The notes: generated by a model from the letters alone, not told the origin. Shown: positions 17,529-25,942, counted from the stretch's first letter. The stretch is DNA of 64,000 bases from Metabacillus kandeliae (GCF_021166585.1 NZ_JAJOZE010000009.1:62001-126000); one strand, 5' to 3'. Translations and numbers: made by a program.

Positions 17529-18440
17529 TTATGGGAATTCTTTATTTAACAAGCGCTGAAAGGCAGAAATCGCTGAAAAGAAAGACTTGTTAAAGCTTTC
17601 ATCTTTTCGAACTGACCAAGCTGCAGCCAGAACAGAGTGGCAGAAACCATAGGACAATATTCTTTCTTTATTGAGATTCAATGCCTCACTAAAAAACACT
17701 GCCCTGTTACGGATGACAGCAAGTGGATCCTCGTTTTCAGGAAGCCTGTTCAGAAGAAATTGGATCAAATCATATTCCCTTTCGCCTGTCAGCCCCTTTG
17801 GATCAATTGCATGCCAGCTGTCCTGCCCGGATTGCAGAATGTTAAAATGATGCAAGTCTCCATGAAGCAGATAGAATTCTTCTCTTGTGCTATGCATGCT
17901 CTGGAAAGTATAAAGAGCGTTCCCCAGCAATTCTTTGCTGATTGGGCCGATGCCGTCCGGATTAAGGCGGTATATGGTTTCAAGGCTTTCTATTCTTGAG
18001 GCAGCAGATGGAAGCGGTGAATGAAAGGGTGCCTTCTTCCAAACTCTTTTCATCACGTCAGCTGCTATTTGAAGGGTAATTTCTTCGTTTTCTAAATCAG
18101 AAAGCATTGTTCCCGGTGAAAGGCGTTCAAGAAGTAAAATTCCTCTTTCAAGATCAGATTCCAGCAGCTTCACCATGCCATCACCCTCTAAAACACGGAG
18201 AGCTTTTTCTTCTGCTTGAAACTCAGGACCTGGAACCGAAAGCTTCAATACCGCTTCTTTTCCGTCTTCCCATTTAACAGGTGCTGCGAAATTATAGGAA
18301 AGCGGATAATGCGGCATCACCTTTAAAGTCCATCTTCTTTCGCACTCACAGATGAGCTTGTCCAGTCTTAAAAGCCATAAGGGGCCATATTTAGGAAATG
18401 CTTCTTGAATATTTTGTATAAATTCATCAGGGAGCCTCAT
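17529..18440 (-). CDS. Aminoglycoside/hydroxyurea phosphotransferase-like kinase (APH(6) family)
   Basis: 303 residues with the APH fold. The catalytic loop LLHGDLHHFNIL holds Asp and Asn, the metal-binding segment is AIDPKGLTGEREYD, and an ATP-binding Lys lies in EAVLKLSVPG. The sequence style (WTLKVMPHYPLSYNFAAPV) is that of the APH(6)/hydroxyurea-kinase family, which includes streptomycin 6-phosphotransferases. Chromosomal Bacillus members often have unknown natural substrates, so resistance cannot be assumed. Stand-alone gene, with no mobile-element signature around it. Confidence 0.83.
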   Translation of the reverse strand: MRLPDEFIQNIQEAFPKYGPLWLLRLDKLICECERRWTLKVMPHYPLSYNFAAPVKWEDGKEAVLKLSVPGPEFQAEEKALRVLEGDGMVKLLESDLERGILLLERLSPGTMLSDLENEEITLQIAADVMKRVWKKAPFHSPLPSAASRIESLETIYRLNPDGIGPISKELLGNALYTFQSMHSTREEFYLLHGDLHHFNILQSGQDSWHAIDPKGLTGEREYDLIQFLLNRLPENEDPLAVIRNRAVFFSEALNLNKERILSYGFCHSVLAAAWSVRKDESFNKSFFSAISAFQRLLNKEFP

Positions 18441-18547
18441 TAAACACCAGCTTTTTTTCTTTTATCATAGCGAAAAACTGTCTGACAAAAGCAAATAATT
18501 TGCTAAAATAAAAATAGTCAGAAAATTAAAATTAAAGAGGCTGAAAT

Positions 18548-18979
18548 ATGTATAAATTAGTAATCATTGGATATGGATCCTTTCCTGAAGGGTGTAAATC
18601 AGCTCTTTCCCTAATTACAGGCAGAATAGATGAGATTCATGTGGCGGAATATGAAGGAGAGGAGCATTCGTTCCTGGAAAAGCTGAAGGCCTTGTTCAGG
18701 GAGCATCGCCAAATGGTTTTTTATGCAGATGTAACTGGAGGCTTGCCGCAGCAGCTGGCTTTCCGGATGATGATGCAGGAAAAGGTGCCTGAGAAACATG
18801 TGATCATCTCAGGTGCTTCCTTTCAGACTTTAATTAATATTTGCCTGCTTTTATTTTATGAACCTTCAGCAGACGTCTTATTCAAGCTTGTTGAAATGAA
18901 AGAAAAGGAAGGATCACATTGCTTTTTATTCAGCGGGTACCACAGCGGAATGGCAAGGCAGGAGGGGGGACATGAATAG
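18548..18979 (+). CDS. PTS mannose-class EIIA-like protein lacking the phosphorylatable His
   Basis: 143 residues with the EIIA-Man fold: VIIGYGSFPEGCKSALSLITG aligns with the family's (S)HGxFAEG..S..MI.G, and ADVTGGLPQQLA with the D-(L/V)-xGG-xP segment. The active-site His of the N-terminal HG motif is Tyr9-Gly here, so normal phosphotransfer from HPr looks impossible. The gene overlaps the following heparinase gene by 8 bp and has no EIIB/C/D genes nearby. A regulatory or vestigial role is inferred. ATG follows AAAGAGG. Confidence 0.75.
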   Translation: MYKLVIIGYGSFPEGCKSALSLITGRIDEIHVAEYEGEEHSFLEKLKALFREHRQMVFYADVTGGLPQQLAFRMMMQEKVPEKHVIISGASFQTLINICLLLFYEPSADVLFKLVEMKEKEGSHCFLFSGYHSGMARQEGGHE

Positions 18980-20954
18980 AAAAGAAATCTGCCGGTATAT
19001 TGAAAGTCTCGAAATAAAAAGTGCTCTCTGTCATAGTATGGTCTATTTCCCTGATGAAGGGAGACTTGCCCTGCGCAATGCTGACATGCTCCTTGATCAG
19101 GTTTTTCTTTTCAGCCGGAGATGGGATATGGAACAGTCAGCCATTCCGTTCCGGATGGAAAAAATGAATTGGCTTGCTTCGGCAAATGGAGACGAAGAAT
19201 GGACCTTTATGCTGAACAGGCAGGAATATTTGCAAGACTTGCTTGCAGCCTTTTACATGACAGAGAATGATGCTTATCTGGACAAGTGGAAAGAATATAT
19301 TTTAGGCTGGATCTCTGCTAATCCAGTATCAGGGCAGTACAGAAGCAAGGCTTGGCGGACAATTGACACTGGCATCCGCTGCATGAGCTGGGTGCAGGGC
19401 CTTCTCCATTTGATTGCATTGGATAAAATCAGTGAAGAAGAATTAGCACAAATCCTTCTTTCTTTGGAGGAGCAGACACATTCCATCCGCAGCAGGACTA
19501 TGCCTAAGCATCTTTTAAGCAATTGGGGTGTTCTCCAGGTAACAGGAATTCTTTCGTATCTCCTATGGTTCGGAGAGGAAGGAGAATTTTTCAGCTGGTC
19601 TGCAGGCAGCCTGGAGGAACAGCTGAAGCTTCAAGTTCTTGAAGATGGGATGCACTGGGAGCAGTCCCCTTTGTATCATGCTCAGGTGCTGTCTTCCTGC
19701 TTGACAGTTTGGCATTACTGTATGGAGCATCCAGAAAAGAGGGCCCCTGACATTAGGGGCACGCTGTGTAAGATGCTGCAAACAGTGATGATCTCCATGC
19801 AGCCGGGCGGAAACCAGCTGGCGAAAGGTGACAGTGATGTCACAGATGCAAGGGACCTCTTGGTGAAAGGGGCGATCCTGCTTGAGCAGCCGGAATGGAA
19901 GTATACAGGATATGAAGAGGCAGATTTTGATACAGCATTTTTTCTCGGAATTCCTGGAATAACAGCCTACAAAAAGCTGGAGAAAAAAGAACCGCTGGCT
20001 GGCCTCAGTGAAAACAGCGGCAGCATTTATTACCGTTCGCATTGGGGAACCGGAGCGAATTTTTGGTCGATACATAACACAGCGCTTGGAAGCGGGCACG
20101 GCCATGCAGACTTAGGACATTTCAATCTTGTATATAATGGTATTCCTTTTTTAATAGATCCCGGCCGGTATACTTATTGTGAAAACGATTATGTCAGGCT
20201 CTACCTGAAGAGTGCTGCCGCTCACAATACGGTTACAGTGGATAACGATCCTTTTACAATAGGAAGCAGTTCATGGGAATACAGGAAAGCGGCAGAACCA
20301 GTTTTCACCTTTTCTTCGGAAAAAGACGGAGCGTACTATACTGAAATCGGCTTTCTTGGATTTGGCAAACATGGAACCCCTTGCTTGGTAATCCGCAAAC
20401 TATTATTTGTGGAACCGGCTGTGTGGATTTTGTGTGACCGGATTGTAATGGAGGGCTGCCATCAGCTTGCAAAAAGGTATCATTTTGATTCTGACGTGCA
20501 AGTAACGGTTTCCGGCACTAAAACATCTGCGGCCGTTTCTAATACAATGCTTGAGATTTACCACGAGTCTGACTGTACCGTAAACCGCGCAGAAGATATT
20601 CAATCGAAAAACTACAACGGAATCAATAATGCGGTGACTGTCATATCCATTCATCCTTTTATTGAGGAAAGTGTGACATCATCCTTCATCATTGGAAAAA
20701 ATCAAAAGGAAGAAACACTGATAGAAAAGACAGGCATTTGGAAAATTGGGGAAGAGGAGCCATTGGCGGCACAGGAGGTTACTGCGTTTCGCATCACTTC
20801 AGGAAGTAAAAAGCAGATAGCCGTCCTATTTCACAAAGAAAATTATGAAGAAAGCTTTCTATTCTTAGCCGACCGGCAAATCCCGCTTTATGGCAAAGCT
20901 GTTTTGCTGGAAGAAAGGAATGGCGAGTGGAAAGCGGTCAGGCTGAAAACATAA
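18972..20954 (+). CDS. Heparinase II/III family polysaccharide lyase
   Basis: 660 residues. An N-terminal alpha/alpha-toroid domain includes SNWG with Asn184 (conserved catalytic position in the family). The Hepar_II_III beta-sandwich domain starts near 355 with HGHADLGHF (His376, 378, 383) and AAHNTV. Such enzymes cleave uronate-containing glycans (heparin, alginate, hyaluronan types) by beta-elimination. There is no signal peptide, so it should act in the cytoplasm on imported oligosaccharides, or be exported by an unknown route. It overlaps the EIIA-like gene by 8 bp (GGAGGGGG site), implying coupling. Substrate unknown. Confidence 0.85.
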   Translation: MNRKEICRYIESLEIKSALCHSMVYFPDEGRLALRNADMLLDQVFLFSRRWDMEQSAIPFRMEKMNWLASANGDEEWTFMLNRQEYLQDLLAAFYMTENDAYLDKWKEYILGWISANPVSGQYRSKAWRTIDTGIRCMSWVQGLLHLIALDKISEEELAQILLSLEEQTHSIRSRTMPKHLLSNWGVLQVTGILSYLLWFGEEGEFFSWSAGSLEEQLKLQVLEDGMHWEQSPLYHAQVLSSCLTVWHYCMEHPEKRAPDIRGTLCKMLQTVMISMQPGGNQLAKGDSDVTDARDLLVKGAILLEQPEWKYTGYEEADFDTAFFLGIPGITAYKKLEKKEPLAGLSENSGSIYYRSHWGTGANFWSIHNTALGSGHGHADLGHFNLVYNGIPFLIDPGRYTYCENDYVRLYLKSAAAHNTVTVDNDPFTIGSSSWEYRKAAEPVFTFSSEKDGAYYTEIGFLGFGKHGTPCLVIRKLLFVEPAVWILCDRIVMEGCHQLAKRYHFDSDVQVTVSGTKTSAAVSNTMLEIYHESDCTVNRAEDIQSKNYNGINNAVTVISIHPFIEESVTSSFIIGKNQKEETLIEKTGIWKIGEEEPLAAQEVTAFRITSGSKKQIAVLFHKENYEESFLFLADRQIPLYGKAVLLEERNGEWKAVRLKT

Positions 20955-20971
20955 GATTGGGGCGCTTTTGT

Positions 20972-21505
20972 ATGAAGTGTATCATGGGTGAAACGGAACG
21001 ATTGGTTCTTCGGCAAATGACGGAAGAAGATTTTAATTTTTTAAAGCTTATTTTTTCTGATCATGAAACAATGCAATATTATCCATCAACAAAAAATGAT
21101 GAAGAAACGAAAGAATGGATTGGCTGGACGATGGAGAATTACCGGAAATTCGGCATCGGCATGTGGATAGCAGAAGACAGGCATACAGGGGAATTTTACG
21201 GGCAGTGCGGCATTGTGCCGCAAAAGATAAAGGGTGCGGTCGAAATGGAAATTGGTTATCTTTTCAAGAAATCTGCATGGGGAAAGGGCTTTGCAACTGA
21301 AGCGGCAGCAGCCTGTGTTCGCTTTGGCCTTTTTGAATGGAAATTCGATAAAATCATTTCCCTGATAGACCCTAAAAACATTCCATCTATCAGGGTAGCA
21401 GAAAAAATCGGGATGACATATGAGGGGAAAATTTACCGATGGAACAAACATTTATCCATCTTCAGTATTGAAAATATGGGGCTTGCAATTGCGGAAAATC
21501 TCTAG
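20972..21505 (+). CDS. GNAT-family N-acetyltransferase (RimJ/RimL type)
   Basis: 177 residues. Acetyl-CoA binding region AWGKGFATEAAAACVRF and the C-terminal IRVAEKIGM segment mark the ribosomal-protein-type acetyltransferase subgroup. The open frame extends back into the lyase gene; the ATG at 20972, 9 nt after GGGG, fits the family start (ETERLVLRQMT). It is 17 bp after the lyase and could be co-transcribed with it. Acceptor substrate unknown. Confidence 0.83.
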   Translation: MKCIMGETERLVLRQMTEEDFNFLKLIFSDHETMQYYPSTKNDEETKEWIGWTMENYRKFGIGMWIAEDRHTGEFYGQCGIVPQKIKGAVEMEIGYLFKKSAWGKGFATEAAAACVRFGLFEWKFDKIISLIDPKNIPSIRVAEKIGMTYEGKIYRWNKHLSIFSIENMGLAIAENL

Positions 21506-21523
21506 TGCGGATGAGCGGCTCTT

Positions 21524-21557
21524 AAAGCAGAATGGTCTTCGGCTATTCTGCTTTTTG
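21524..21557. terminator. Terminator between the GNAT and HxlR genes
   Basis: AAAGCAGAAT / ATTCTGCTTTTT stem-loop. The HxlR stop codon lies inside it. Confidence 0.8.
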
Positions 21558-21875
21558 CTGTGCCGGCAATTCTATCCATGAATGGGACCACTCTTCAATG
21601 CCTCTCATGATCGGCTCAAGCGCCTTTCCTTTGTCAGTCAGCGAATATACAATCCGGACAGGTGTTTCAGGGAATACCTCTCTTTTTACAATACCTTCCT
21701 GTTCTAATTCCTTAAAACGCTCTGAAAGGACTCTTCCGCTGATTGGCAACGAAGCTTCCACCTCACAGAATCGCTGGGGTCCGTTAAGCAGCTGATAGAT
21801 GATAAGACTGGTCCACCTTTGGCTGATTATTTTCATTCCTTTTTCGACCTTTGAACATAGCACTGGATTATTCAT
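21543..21875 (-). CDS. HxlR/DUF24-family redox-sensing regulator (YodB-like)
   Basis: 110 residues from the ATG at 21875, preceded by AGGAGGTG. HxlR winged helix: RWTSLIIYQLLNGPQRFCEVEASL, then ISGRVLSERFKELEQEGIVKRE. A single N-terminal Cys at residue 7 occupies the position of the redox-active Cys6 of Bacillus subtilis YodB, which senses quinones and diamide by S-alkylation or disulfides. It is divergent from an azoreductase whose promoter carries TACT-N7-AGTA, the published YodB site. Identification as the azoR repressor is therefore well supported by context. Confidence 0.87.
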   Translation of the reverse strand: MNNPVLCSKVEKGMKIISQRWTSLIIYQLLNGPQRFCEVEASLPISGRVLSERFKELEQEGIVKREVFPETPVRIVYSLTDKGKALEPIMRGIEEWSHSWIELPAQQKAE

Positions 21876-21978
21876 TTTTTCACACCTCCTTATCGGATTA
21901 TTATACAATAAAGTTACCTTTAGATAAATCATTATCTTTAGTAAATAAAATACTTGACGTACTTAATGTACTATTATA

Positions 21979-22001
21979 AACTTACTTACAGAAAGTAAGT
22001 T
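21979..22001 (+). promoter_or_regulatory. YodB-type operator in front of azoR
   Basis: Inverted repeat AACTTACTT-N5-AAGTAAGTT. Its inner part is TACT(TACAGAA)AGTA, an exact TACT-N7-AGTA consensus. TTGACG (21954-21959) and TATAAA (about 21975) lie just upstream as promoter candidates, with further TACT repeats around them. Confidence 0.75.
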
Positions 22002-22112
22002 AAAATGCTTTTACTATTTCATATTGTGCGTTTTGAATTTCAAGTGAAGGGAAACCTTTTACAGAGGATTTTTTTGCACAATCACTATTCTAACCAGAAG
22101 GAAGGTTTATGT

Positions 22113-22748
22113 ATGGCTAAAGTACTTTATATTACAGCACATCCTCATGACGAAACAGCTTCCTACAGCATGGCAGTAGCAAGTCAGTTCATGAATTCTT
22201 ACAAAGAAGAGAATCCGAATGATGAAGTGGTTCACCTTGACCTTTATAGAACAACCATTCCTCAAATTGACGCGGATGTATTCAGCGGATGGGGCAAACT
22301 GCAAAGCGGTTCTGAATTTAACCAGCTTTCTGATGTAGAACAAACAAAAGTAAGCCGTCTTGGAGAGCTTGCGGATCAATTCGTTTCAGCAGACAAATAT
22401 GTATTCGTAACACCGCTGTGGAATTTCTCATTCCCTCCAGTTATGAAAGCTTACATTGATTCTATCTGTGTAGCCGGCAAAACATTTAAGTATACAGAAA
22501 ATGGTCCGGTAGGGCTTCTTCCTGATAAAAAGGCGATTCACATTCAAGCTCGCGGAGGCTTTTACTCTGAAGGACCTGCAGCTGAAATGGAAATGGGCCA
22601 CCGTTACATCGGTATTATCATGCAATTCTTTGGTATTACTCAATTTGAAGGATTGTTCGTGGAAGGCCATAACGCTCAGCCTGCTAAAGCAGAAGAAATC
22701 AGACAAAATGCGATTGCACGCGCTAAAGATATGGCAAAAACTTTCTAA
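22113..22748 (+). CDS. azoR: FMN-dependent NADH-azoreductase
   Basis: 211-residue flavodoxin-fold enzyme that reduces azo bonds and quinones with NADH and FMN. Motifs: [15 protein letters not shown] (FMN phosphate), [16 protein letters not shown], and [11 protein letters not shown]. Start ATG 22113 follows GAAGG and gives the usual family length; the longer open frame upstream is leader sequence holding the operator. Expected to protect against quinones and diamide under the divergent YodB-like repressor. A terminator follows. Confidence 0.92.
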   Translation: MAKVLYITAHPHDETASYSMAVASQFMNSYKEENPNDEVVHLDLYRTTIPQIDADVFSGWGKLQSGSEFNQLSDVEQTKVSRLGELADQFVSADKYVFVTPLWNFSFPPVMKAYIDSICVAGKTFKYTENGPVGLLPDKKAIHIQARGGFYSEGPAAEMEMGHRYIGIIMQFFGITQFEGLFVEGHNAQPAKAEEIRQNAIARAKDMAKTF

Positions 22749-22753
22749 TTTTT

Positions 22754-22782
22754 CGAGCCCGCCTGATGGCGGGCTTTTTCTA
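22754..22782 (+). terminator. Terminator of azoR
   Basis: GCCCGCC-TGAT-GGCGGGC then TTTTT. From here to 23067 no gene is supported; only a sigma-B-like promoter is seen. Confidence 0.9.
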
Positions 22783-22995
22783 TTTATAGGAAGTGCCGCC
22801 TTGGCAATGTACGTTTTGCATTCGTCAGGGTTCATTTTATCTAAATCCATGACAGATTGTTCGCTTATCCCCTTCCTTTCAGGATTACTCCTCAAAAAGC
22901 CCGCGATATTCGACTATTTTAAACAAAAATCAGGCCAAAAGAACCTTAAAACAAACAAAATTAAGCGAAACGATGAAGAAATTTTTATATTTGGT

Positions 22996-23020
22996 GTTTG
23001 TTTTTAAGGAAATGGGGAAA
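22996..23020 (+). promoter_or_regulatory. Candidate sigma-B promoter of the glsB pair
   Basis: GTTTGT-N13-GGGAAA compared with the sigma-B consensus GTTTAA-N12-14-GGGWAW, 47 bp before the first GlsB-type gene. One -35 mismatch and one -10 mismatch; inference. Confidence 0.45.
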
Positions 23021-23067
23021 ATACCTAGCAGAAATACAAAAACACTCGAAAGGATAGGTGAATGTAA

Positions 23068-23331
23068 ATGGGATTTATTATTTTTCTAATTGTAGGCGGT
23101 ATTATCGGATGGTTAGCAGGACTTATAATTGGTAAAGATGTACCAGGCGGAGTTATCGGAAACATTATTGCAGGTATCATTGGAGCATGGCTTGGAGGTA
23201 CGCTGTTCGGTAGCTTTGGTCCGGAATTAGGCGGCATCTATATTATTCCAGCTCTAATCGGTTCCATTATTCTTGTTTTCATTGTAAGTTTGATTCTTCG
23301 TTCTATGCGCAGAGGCACAAGAAGTCACTAA
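23068..23331 (+). CDS. GlsB/YeaQ/YmgE-family stress membrane protein, copy 1
   Basis: 87 residues, three hydrophobic segments and the family's glycine pattern (GGIIGWLAGLIIGKDVPGG; NIIAGIIGAWLGG). C-terminus is basic (RSMRRGTRSH). Members are stress-induced envelope proteins of unknown biochemistry. It is followed after 20 bp by a close paralogue, each with its own ribosome site, so this is a tandem duplication. A sigma-B-like promoter lies upstream. Confidence 0.88.
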   Translation: MGFIIFLIVGGIIGWLAGLIIGKDVPGGVIGNIIAGIIGAWLGGTLFGSFGPELGGIYIIPALIGSIILVFIVSLILRSMRRGTRSH

Positions 23332-23351
23332 AATTTAGGGGGTAAGCTATA

Positions 23352-23606
23352 ATGGGCTTTATTTTATACTTAATCGTCGGCGGCCTTATTGGATGGCTTG
23401 CCGGTATTATACTAGGAAAAAACGTACCAGGCGGCATTATTGGAAATATTATTGCAGGCATAATCGGAGCATGGATTGGCGGATCTGTCTTTGGAAGCTT
23501 TGGTCCTTCCATCGCAGGCATTGCAATCATCCCAGCATTAATTGGAGCAATTATCTTCGTATTTATCGTAAGCCTGATCATGAAAGCGGCACGCCGCACA
23601 GCTTAA
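23352..23606 (+). CDS. GlsB/YeaQ/YmgE-family stress membrane protein, copy 2
   Basis: 84 residues, clearly homologous along its length to the preceding 87-residue protein (GGLIGWLAGIILGKNVPGG; NIIAGIIGAWIGG). Three membrane segments and a basic tail (KAARRTA). Ribosome site GGGGGTAAGC before ATG. The pair ends at a terminator and is probably co-transcribed. Confidence 0.88.
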   Translation: MGFILYLIVGGLIGWLAGIILGKNVPGGIIGNIIAGIIGAWIGGSVFGSFGPSIAGIAIIPALIGAIIFVFIVSLIMKAARRTA

Positions 23607-23607
23607 C

Positions 23608-23644
23608 AAAGAGACGGTCCTTCCAAGGACCGCCTCTTTTTTTG
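23608..23644 (+). terminator. Terminator of the glsB pair
   Basis: AAAGAGACGGTCC / GGACCGCCTCTTT then a T run. Confidence 0.9.
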
Positions 23645-23739
23645 CAGCTTCTTTCCCAATTCAAATACTGCAGTCACCACCCTCCTTTTCTGGGCATATC
23701 AATACACATCTAAGAAATTCGAAAAGGAGGCGATGGGAC

Positions 23740-24375
23740 TTGGCTTATCAATATACGGCGCTTGGTGATTCCTTAACAGCGGGTAGAGGAGCTTCGTTCC
23801 TTGCACCAGGGTTTACCCGCCGCTATGCAAGGCTTTCGGAAAAAAATCTTGGGCAGAGGATCGATCTCACGGTCTATGCGCATTCTGGATACACAACAGC
23901 TGATGTACTGAAAGAGCTGAACATACCGCTTATTCAAAAAAGCATTAAAGAAGCTGAAATGATTACCATTACAGCAGGGGGAAATGACCTGATTCAGGCC
24001 ACGCGGGATTTTCAGCAGCACAATAACGAAAAAATCTTTATGGAGGCACTTGCTCAATGTCAGCAGAATTTCAAAAAGATCATAGAAAGAATTAATGAGC
24101 TGAAAAAAGGAGAAGTTTTTATTATCCGGCTTTGCAATTTGTATAATCCATTTCCTGATATTCCAATCGCAGACAAATGGGTAAGGAAATTTAATCAGGT
24201 GATTCAAAGCTTCCGGTTTGGAGAGCATGTAAAAATTGCGGATTTATACAGTGCATTTAAAAACCGCGAAACAGAATATTTATCAGCGGACCATATTCAT
24301 CCTAATGACAAAGGCTATCAAGTAATAGCTGAAAAGCTTGCAGAGCTTGGCTATGATCATTTGCCGGCAAAATAG
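23740..24375 (+). CDS. SGNH/GDSL hydrolase (lipase/esterase)
   Basis: 211 residues. Block I ALGDSLTAG (catalytic Ser), block III TAGGNDL (Asn) and block V DHIHPNDKGY (Asp/His) are all present, so the enzyme should be active on an ester or thioester. No signal peptide. Starts at TTG, ten bases after AAGGAGG. Close to YpmR-like Bacillus hydrolases; the true substrate is unknown. Confidence 0.88.
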   Translation: MAYQYTALGDSLTAGRGASFLAPGFTRRYARLSEKNLGQRIDLTVYAHSGYTTADVLKELNIPLIQKSIKEAEMITITAGGNDLIQATRDFQQHNNEKIFMEALAQCQQNFKKIIERINELKKGEVFIIRLCNLYNPFPDIPIADKWVRKFNQVIQSFRFGEHVKIADLYSAFKNRETEYLSADHIHPNDKGYQVIAEKLAELGYDHLPAK

Positions 24376-24383
24376 CCAATAGA

Positions 24384-24412
24384 AAACCCGGTCTGATTAC
24401 AGGACCGGGCTG
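24384..24412 (-). terminator. Terminator of the sugar porter gene
   Basis: CCCGGTC / GACCGGG stem with a 10-nt loop; the T tract follows on the minus strand (GGGTTTTCTATT). Confidence 0.7.
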
Positions 24413-24441
24413 CTTGGTTATTAAGTAAAAATCCCCTGCAG

Positions 24442-25785
24442 TTAAGAGGCAGACATTTTGCTGCGCAAATCTTTCTCAATATCTTCAAGGCTTCTTCCTT
24501 TTGTTTCAGGAACAAATTTGGACACAAACAGGAAGGCCAGAACGCCGATCGCCGCAAAGATAAGAAAAATGTAGGCAGGGCCGATTGCTCCGAGCAAAAT
24601 AGGGAAAAGCAAAGCGACCACGAGATTTGCTGCAGACAAGCATAGAGTTGTCAGCCCTGTGCCTGCTCCGCGTGCTTTCAGCGGGAAAAGCTCAGGAAGC
24701 ATAACCCATACTGCAGGTCCCCATGTTGCGGCAAAAAACACGATGAAAAGTCCGAGCAGAATTACCGTATACCAGGCTGTGGCAGGAGTAAGGCCTGCTG
24801 TAAGCAAGATGACGGACAGTGCTAAAAGGGCAAGCACCATTCCGATGTTTCCGGCCAGAAGGAGTTTTTTGAGGCCGACTTTATCAATGACCGCAATGGC
24901 AACAAGTGTCATGAGAACATTCACCGCTCCAATTCCTACTGTTCCTAAAATGGATGAAGAAGCCTCAAGGCCGGCTTTTTCAAAAATGGTTGGAGCATAA
25001 TAAATAATCGCGTTGATTCCAATGACCTGCTGAAAAATAGACAAGCCTATGCCGGCAACAAGCATAGGCTTCATCCAAGGGGAAGCCAAAATGCTTCTTG
25101 TACTCTCTTCTGCTTTTTCTGTTTCTTTCATTTCCTTCAATTCTTTTTCAATTTCCTGCTTGTTCCGGGTTAATTCCATCACCTTTCTTGCTTCATCCTC
25201 GCGCTTCTTTTTAATAAGCCAGCGCGGGCTTTCCGGCATAAAGGCAACACCTGCGAGCAGGATTAAAGATGGAACAATGGCTAGTCCAAGCATCCAGCGC
25301 CATCCCTCAGAAGCGGAAAAGGCGAAGTTGATAAGGTAAGCAACAAGAATACCAATCGTAATCATCAGCTGGTTTAAAGAGGAGAGAGCACCTCTTATAT
25401 GGGTCGGAGCCATTTCTGATAAATATACCGGCACAAGAGCTGTAGATCCTCCTACTGCCAAACCGATCACGATGCGGAACAAAATCAGCATAACGGCATT
25501 CACAGAAAGGGCAGCGCCAAGAGCGCCAAAGGCAAATACAATGGAAATCAGCAGGACAACCTTTCTTCTTCCGATCCTGTCTGAAAGCATCCCGCTGAAG
25601 CCTGCACCGATAATAGCACCTACTAGGAGGGAACTGACAACAACTCCCTGAAGCGCATCTGTTAAGGGAATATCATTTTTAATGAACAGCAATGCACCCG
25701 AAATTACCCCGGTATCATAACCGTAGAGCAACCCTCCGAGTGCACCAAAGAAATAAATGAGTGCTTTGTTTGTTTTTCCTTTCAT
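24442..25785 (-). CDS. Sugar porter family MFS transporter (CsbC/YwtG-like)
   Basis: 447 residues, 12 membrane helices. Sugar-porter signatures: GYDTGVISGALLF (TM1), DRIGRRK (loop 2-3), PVYLSEMAPTHIRGALSSLNQL, PESPRWL, and C-terminal PETKGRS. It imports a sugar or polyol with H+; inositol, xylose or arabinose are possible. The promoter on this strand matches sigma-B (GTTTAG-N13-GGGTAT), as does Bacillus subtilis csbC ('controlled by sigma-B'), which supports the CsbC-like assignment. ATG follows AAGGAGG. Confidence 0.88.
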   Translation of the reverse strand: MKGKTNKALIYFFGALGGLLYGYDTGVISGALLFIKNDIPLTDALQGVVVSSLLVGAIIGAGFSGMLSDRIGRRKVVLLISIVFAFGALGAALSVNAVMLILFRIVIGLAVGGSTALVPVYLSEMAPTHIRGALSSLNQLMITIGILVAYLINFAFSASEGWRWMLGLAIVPSLILLAGVAFMPESPRWLIKKKREDEARKVMELTRNKQEIEKELKEMKETEKAEESTRSILASPWMKPMLVAGIGLSIFQQVIGINAIIYYAPTIFEKAGLEASSSILGTVGIGAVNVLMTLVAIAVIDKVGLKKLLLAGNIGMVLALLALSVILLTAGLTPATAWYTVILLGLFIVFFAATWGPAVWVMLPELFPLKARGAGTGLTTLCLSAANLVVALLFPILLGAIGPAYIFLIFAAIGVLAFLFVSKFVPETKGRSLEDIEKDLRSKMSAS

Positions 25786-25814
25786 AAGGCGGCCTCCTTA
25801 AAATGGGGCAAAGG

Positions 25815-25829
25815 AACCGTAAAGCGGTT
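25815..25829. promoter_or_regulatory. AACCG-N5-CGGTT inverted repeat in the sugar porter leader
   Basis: Perfect 5-bp arms 30 bp before the start codon and downstream of the sigma-B promoter. It could be an operator; a catabolite-response element is only partly matched. Confidence 0.3.
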
Positions 25830-25863
25830 ACATTGCGTCGTGAATTTCCATATTTACTTGAAT

Positions 25864-25888
25864 ATACCCTAAGGAAAATTCCCTAAAC
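25864..25888 (-). promoter_or_regulatory. Sigma-B promoter of the sugar porter gene
   Basis: Minus strand GTTTAG-N13-GGGTAT, one base from GTTTAA-N12-14-GGGTAT. 79 bp before the start codon. Confidence 0.75.
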
Positions 25889-25901
25889 CGGTGTCTTGCT
25901 G

Positions 25902-25942
25902 TTGACAAAATGGCCATATTTTAATATCTTTAAATCAAGATA
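25902..25942 (+). promoter_or_regulatory. Promoter with MhqR-like operator
   Basis: TTGACA (25902-25907), 17-bp spacer, TATCTT (25925-25930). The -10 begins TATCTT-N6-AAGATA (25925-25942), close to the MhqR box TATCTC-N6-GAGATA; an extra GAGATA half-site lies at about 25952. The downstream gene is an MhqO homologue, a known MhqR target. Confidence 0.65.

Noticed and set aside
17529-18440. Acquired streptomycin-resistance gene
   Set aside because: The fold is APH(6)-like, but there is no insertion sequence, integron or composition change; an intrinsic chromosomal kinase is more likely.
22428-22895. Minus-strand frame over azoR and its terminator
   Set aside because: Antisense to azoR with no ribosome site; its N-terminal part reads through the terminator hairpin.
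22630-23007. 125-codon plus frame overlapping the end of azoR
   Set aside because: It starts inside azoR, runs through the terminator and has no start signal or known family.
25815-25829. Catabolite-response element before the sugar porter
   Set aside because: Only part of the cre consensus fits; the last two positions are wrong. Reported only as an inverted repeat.
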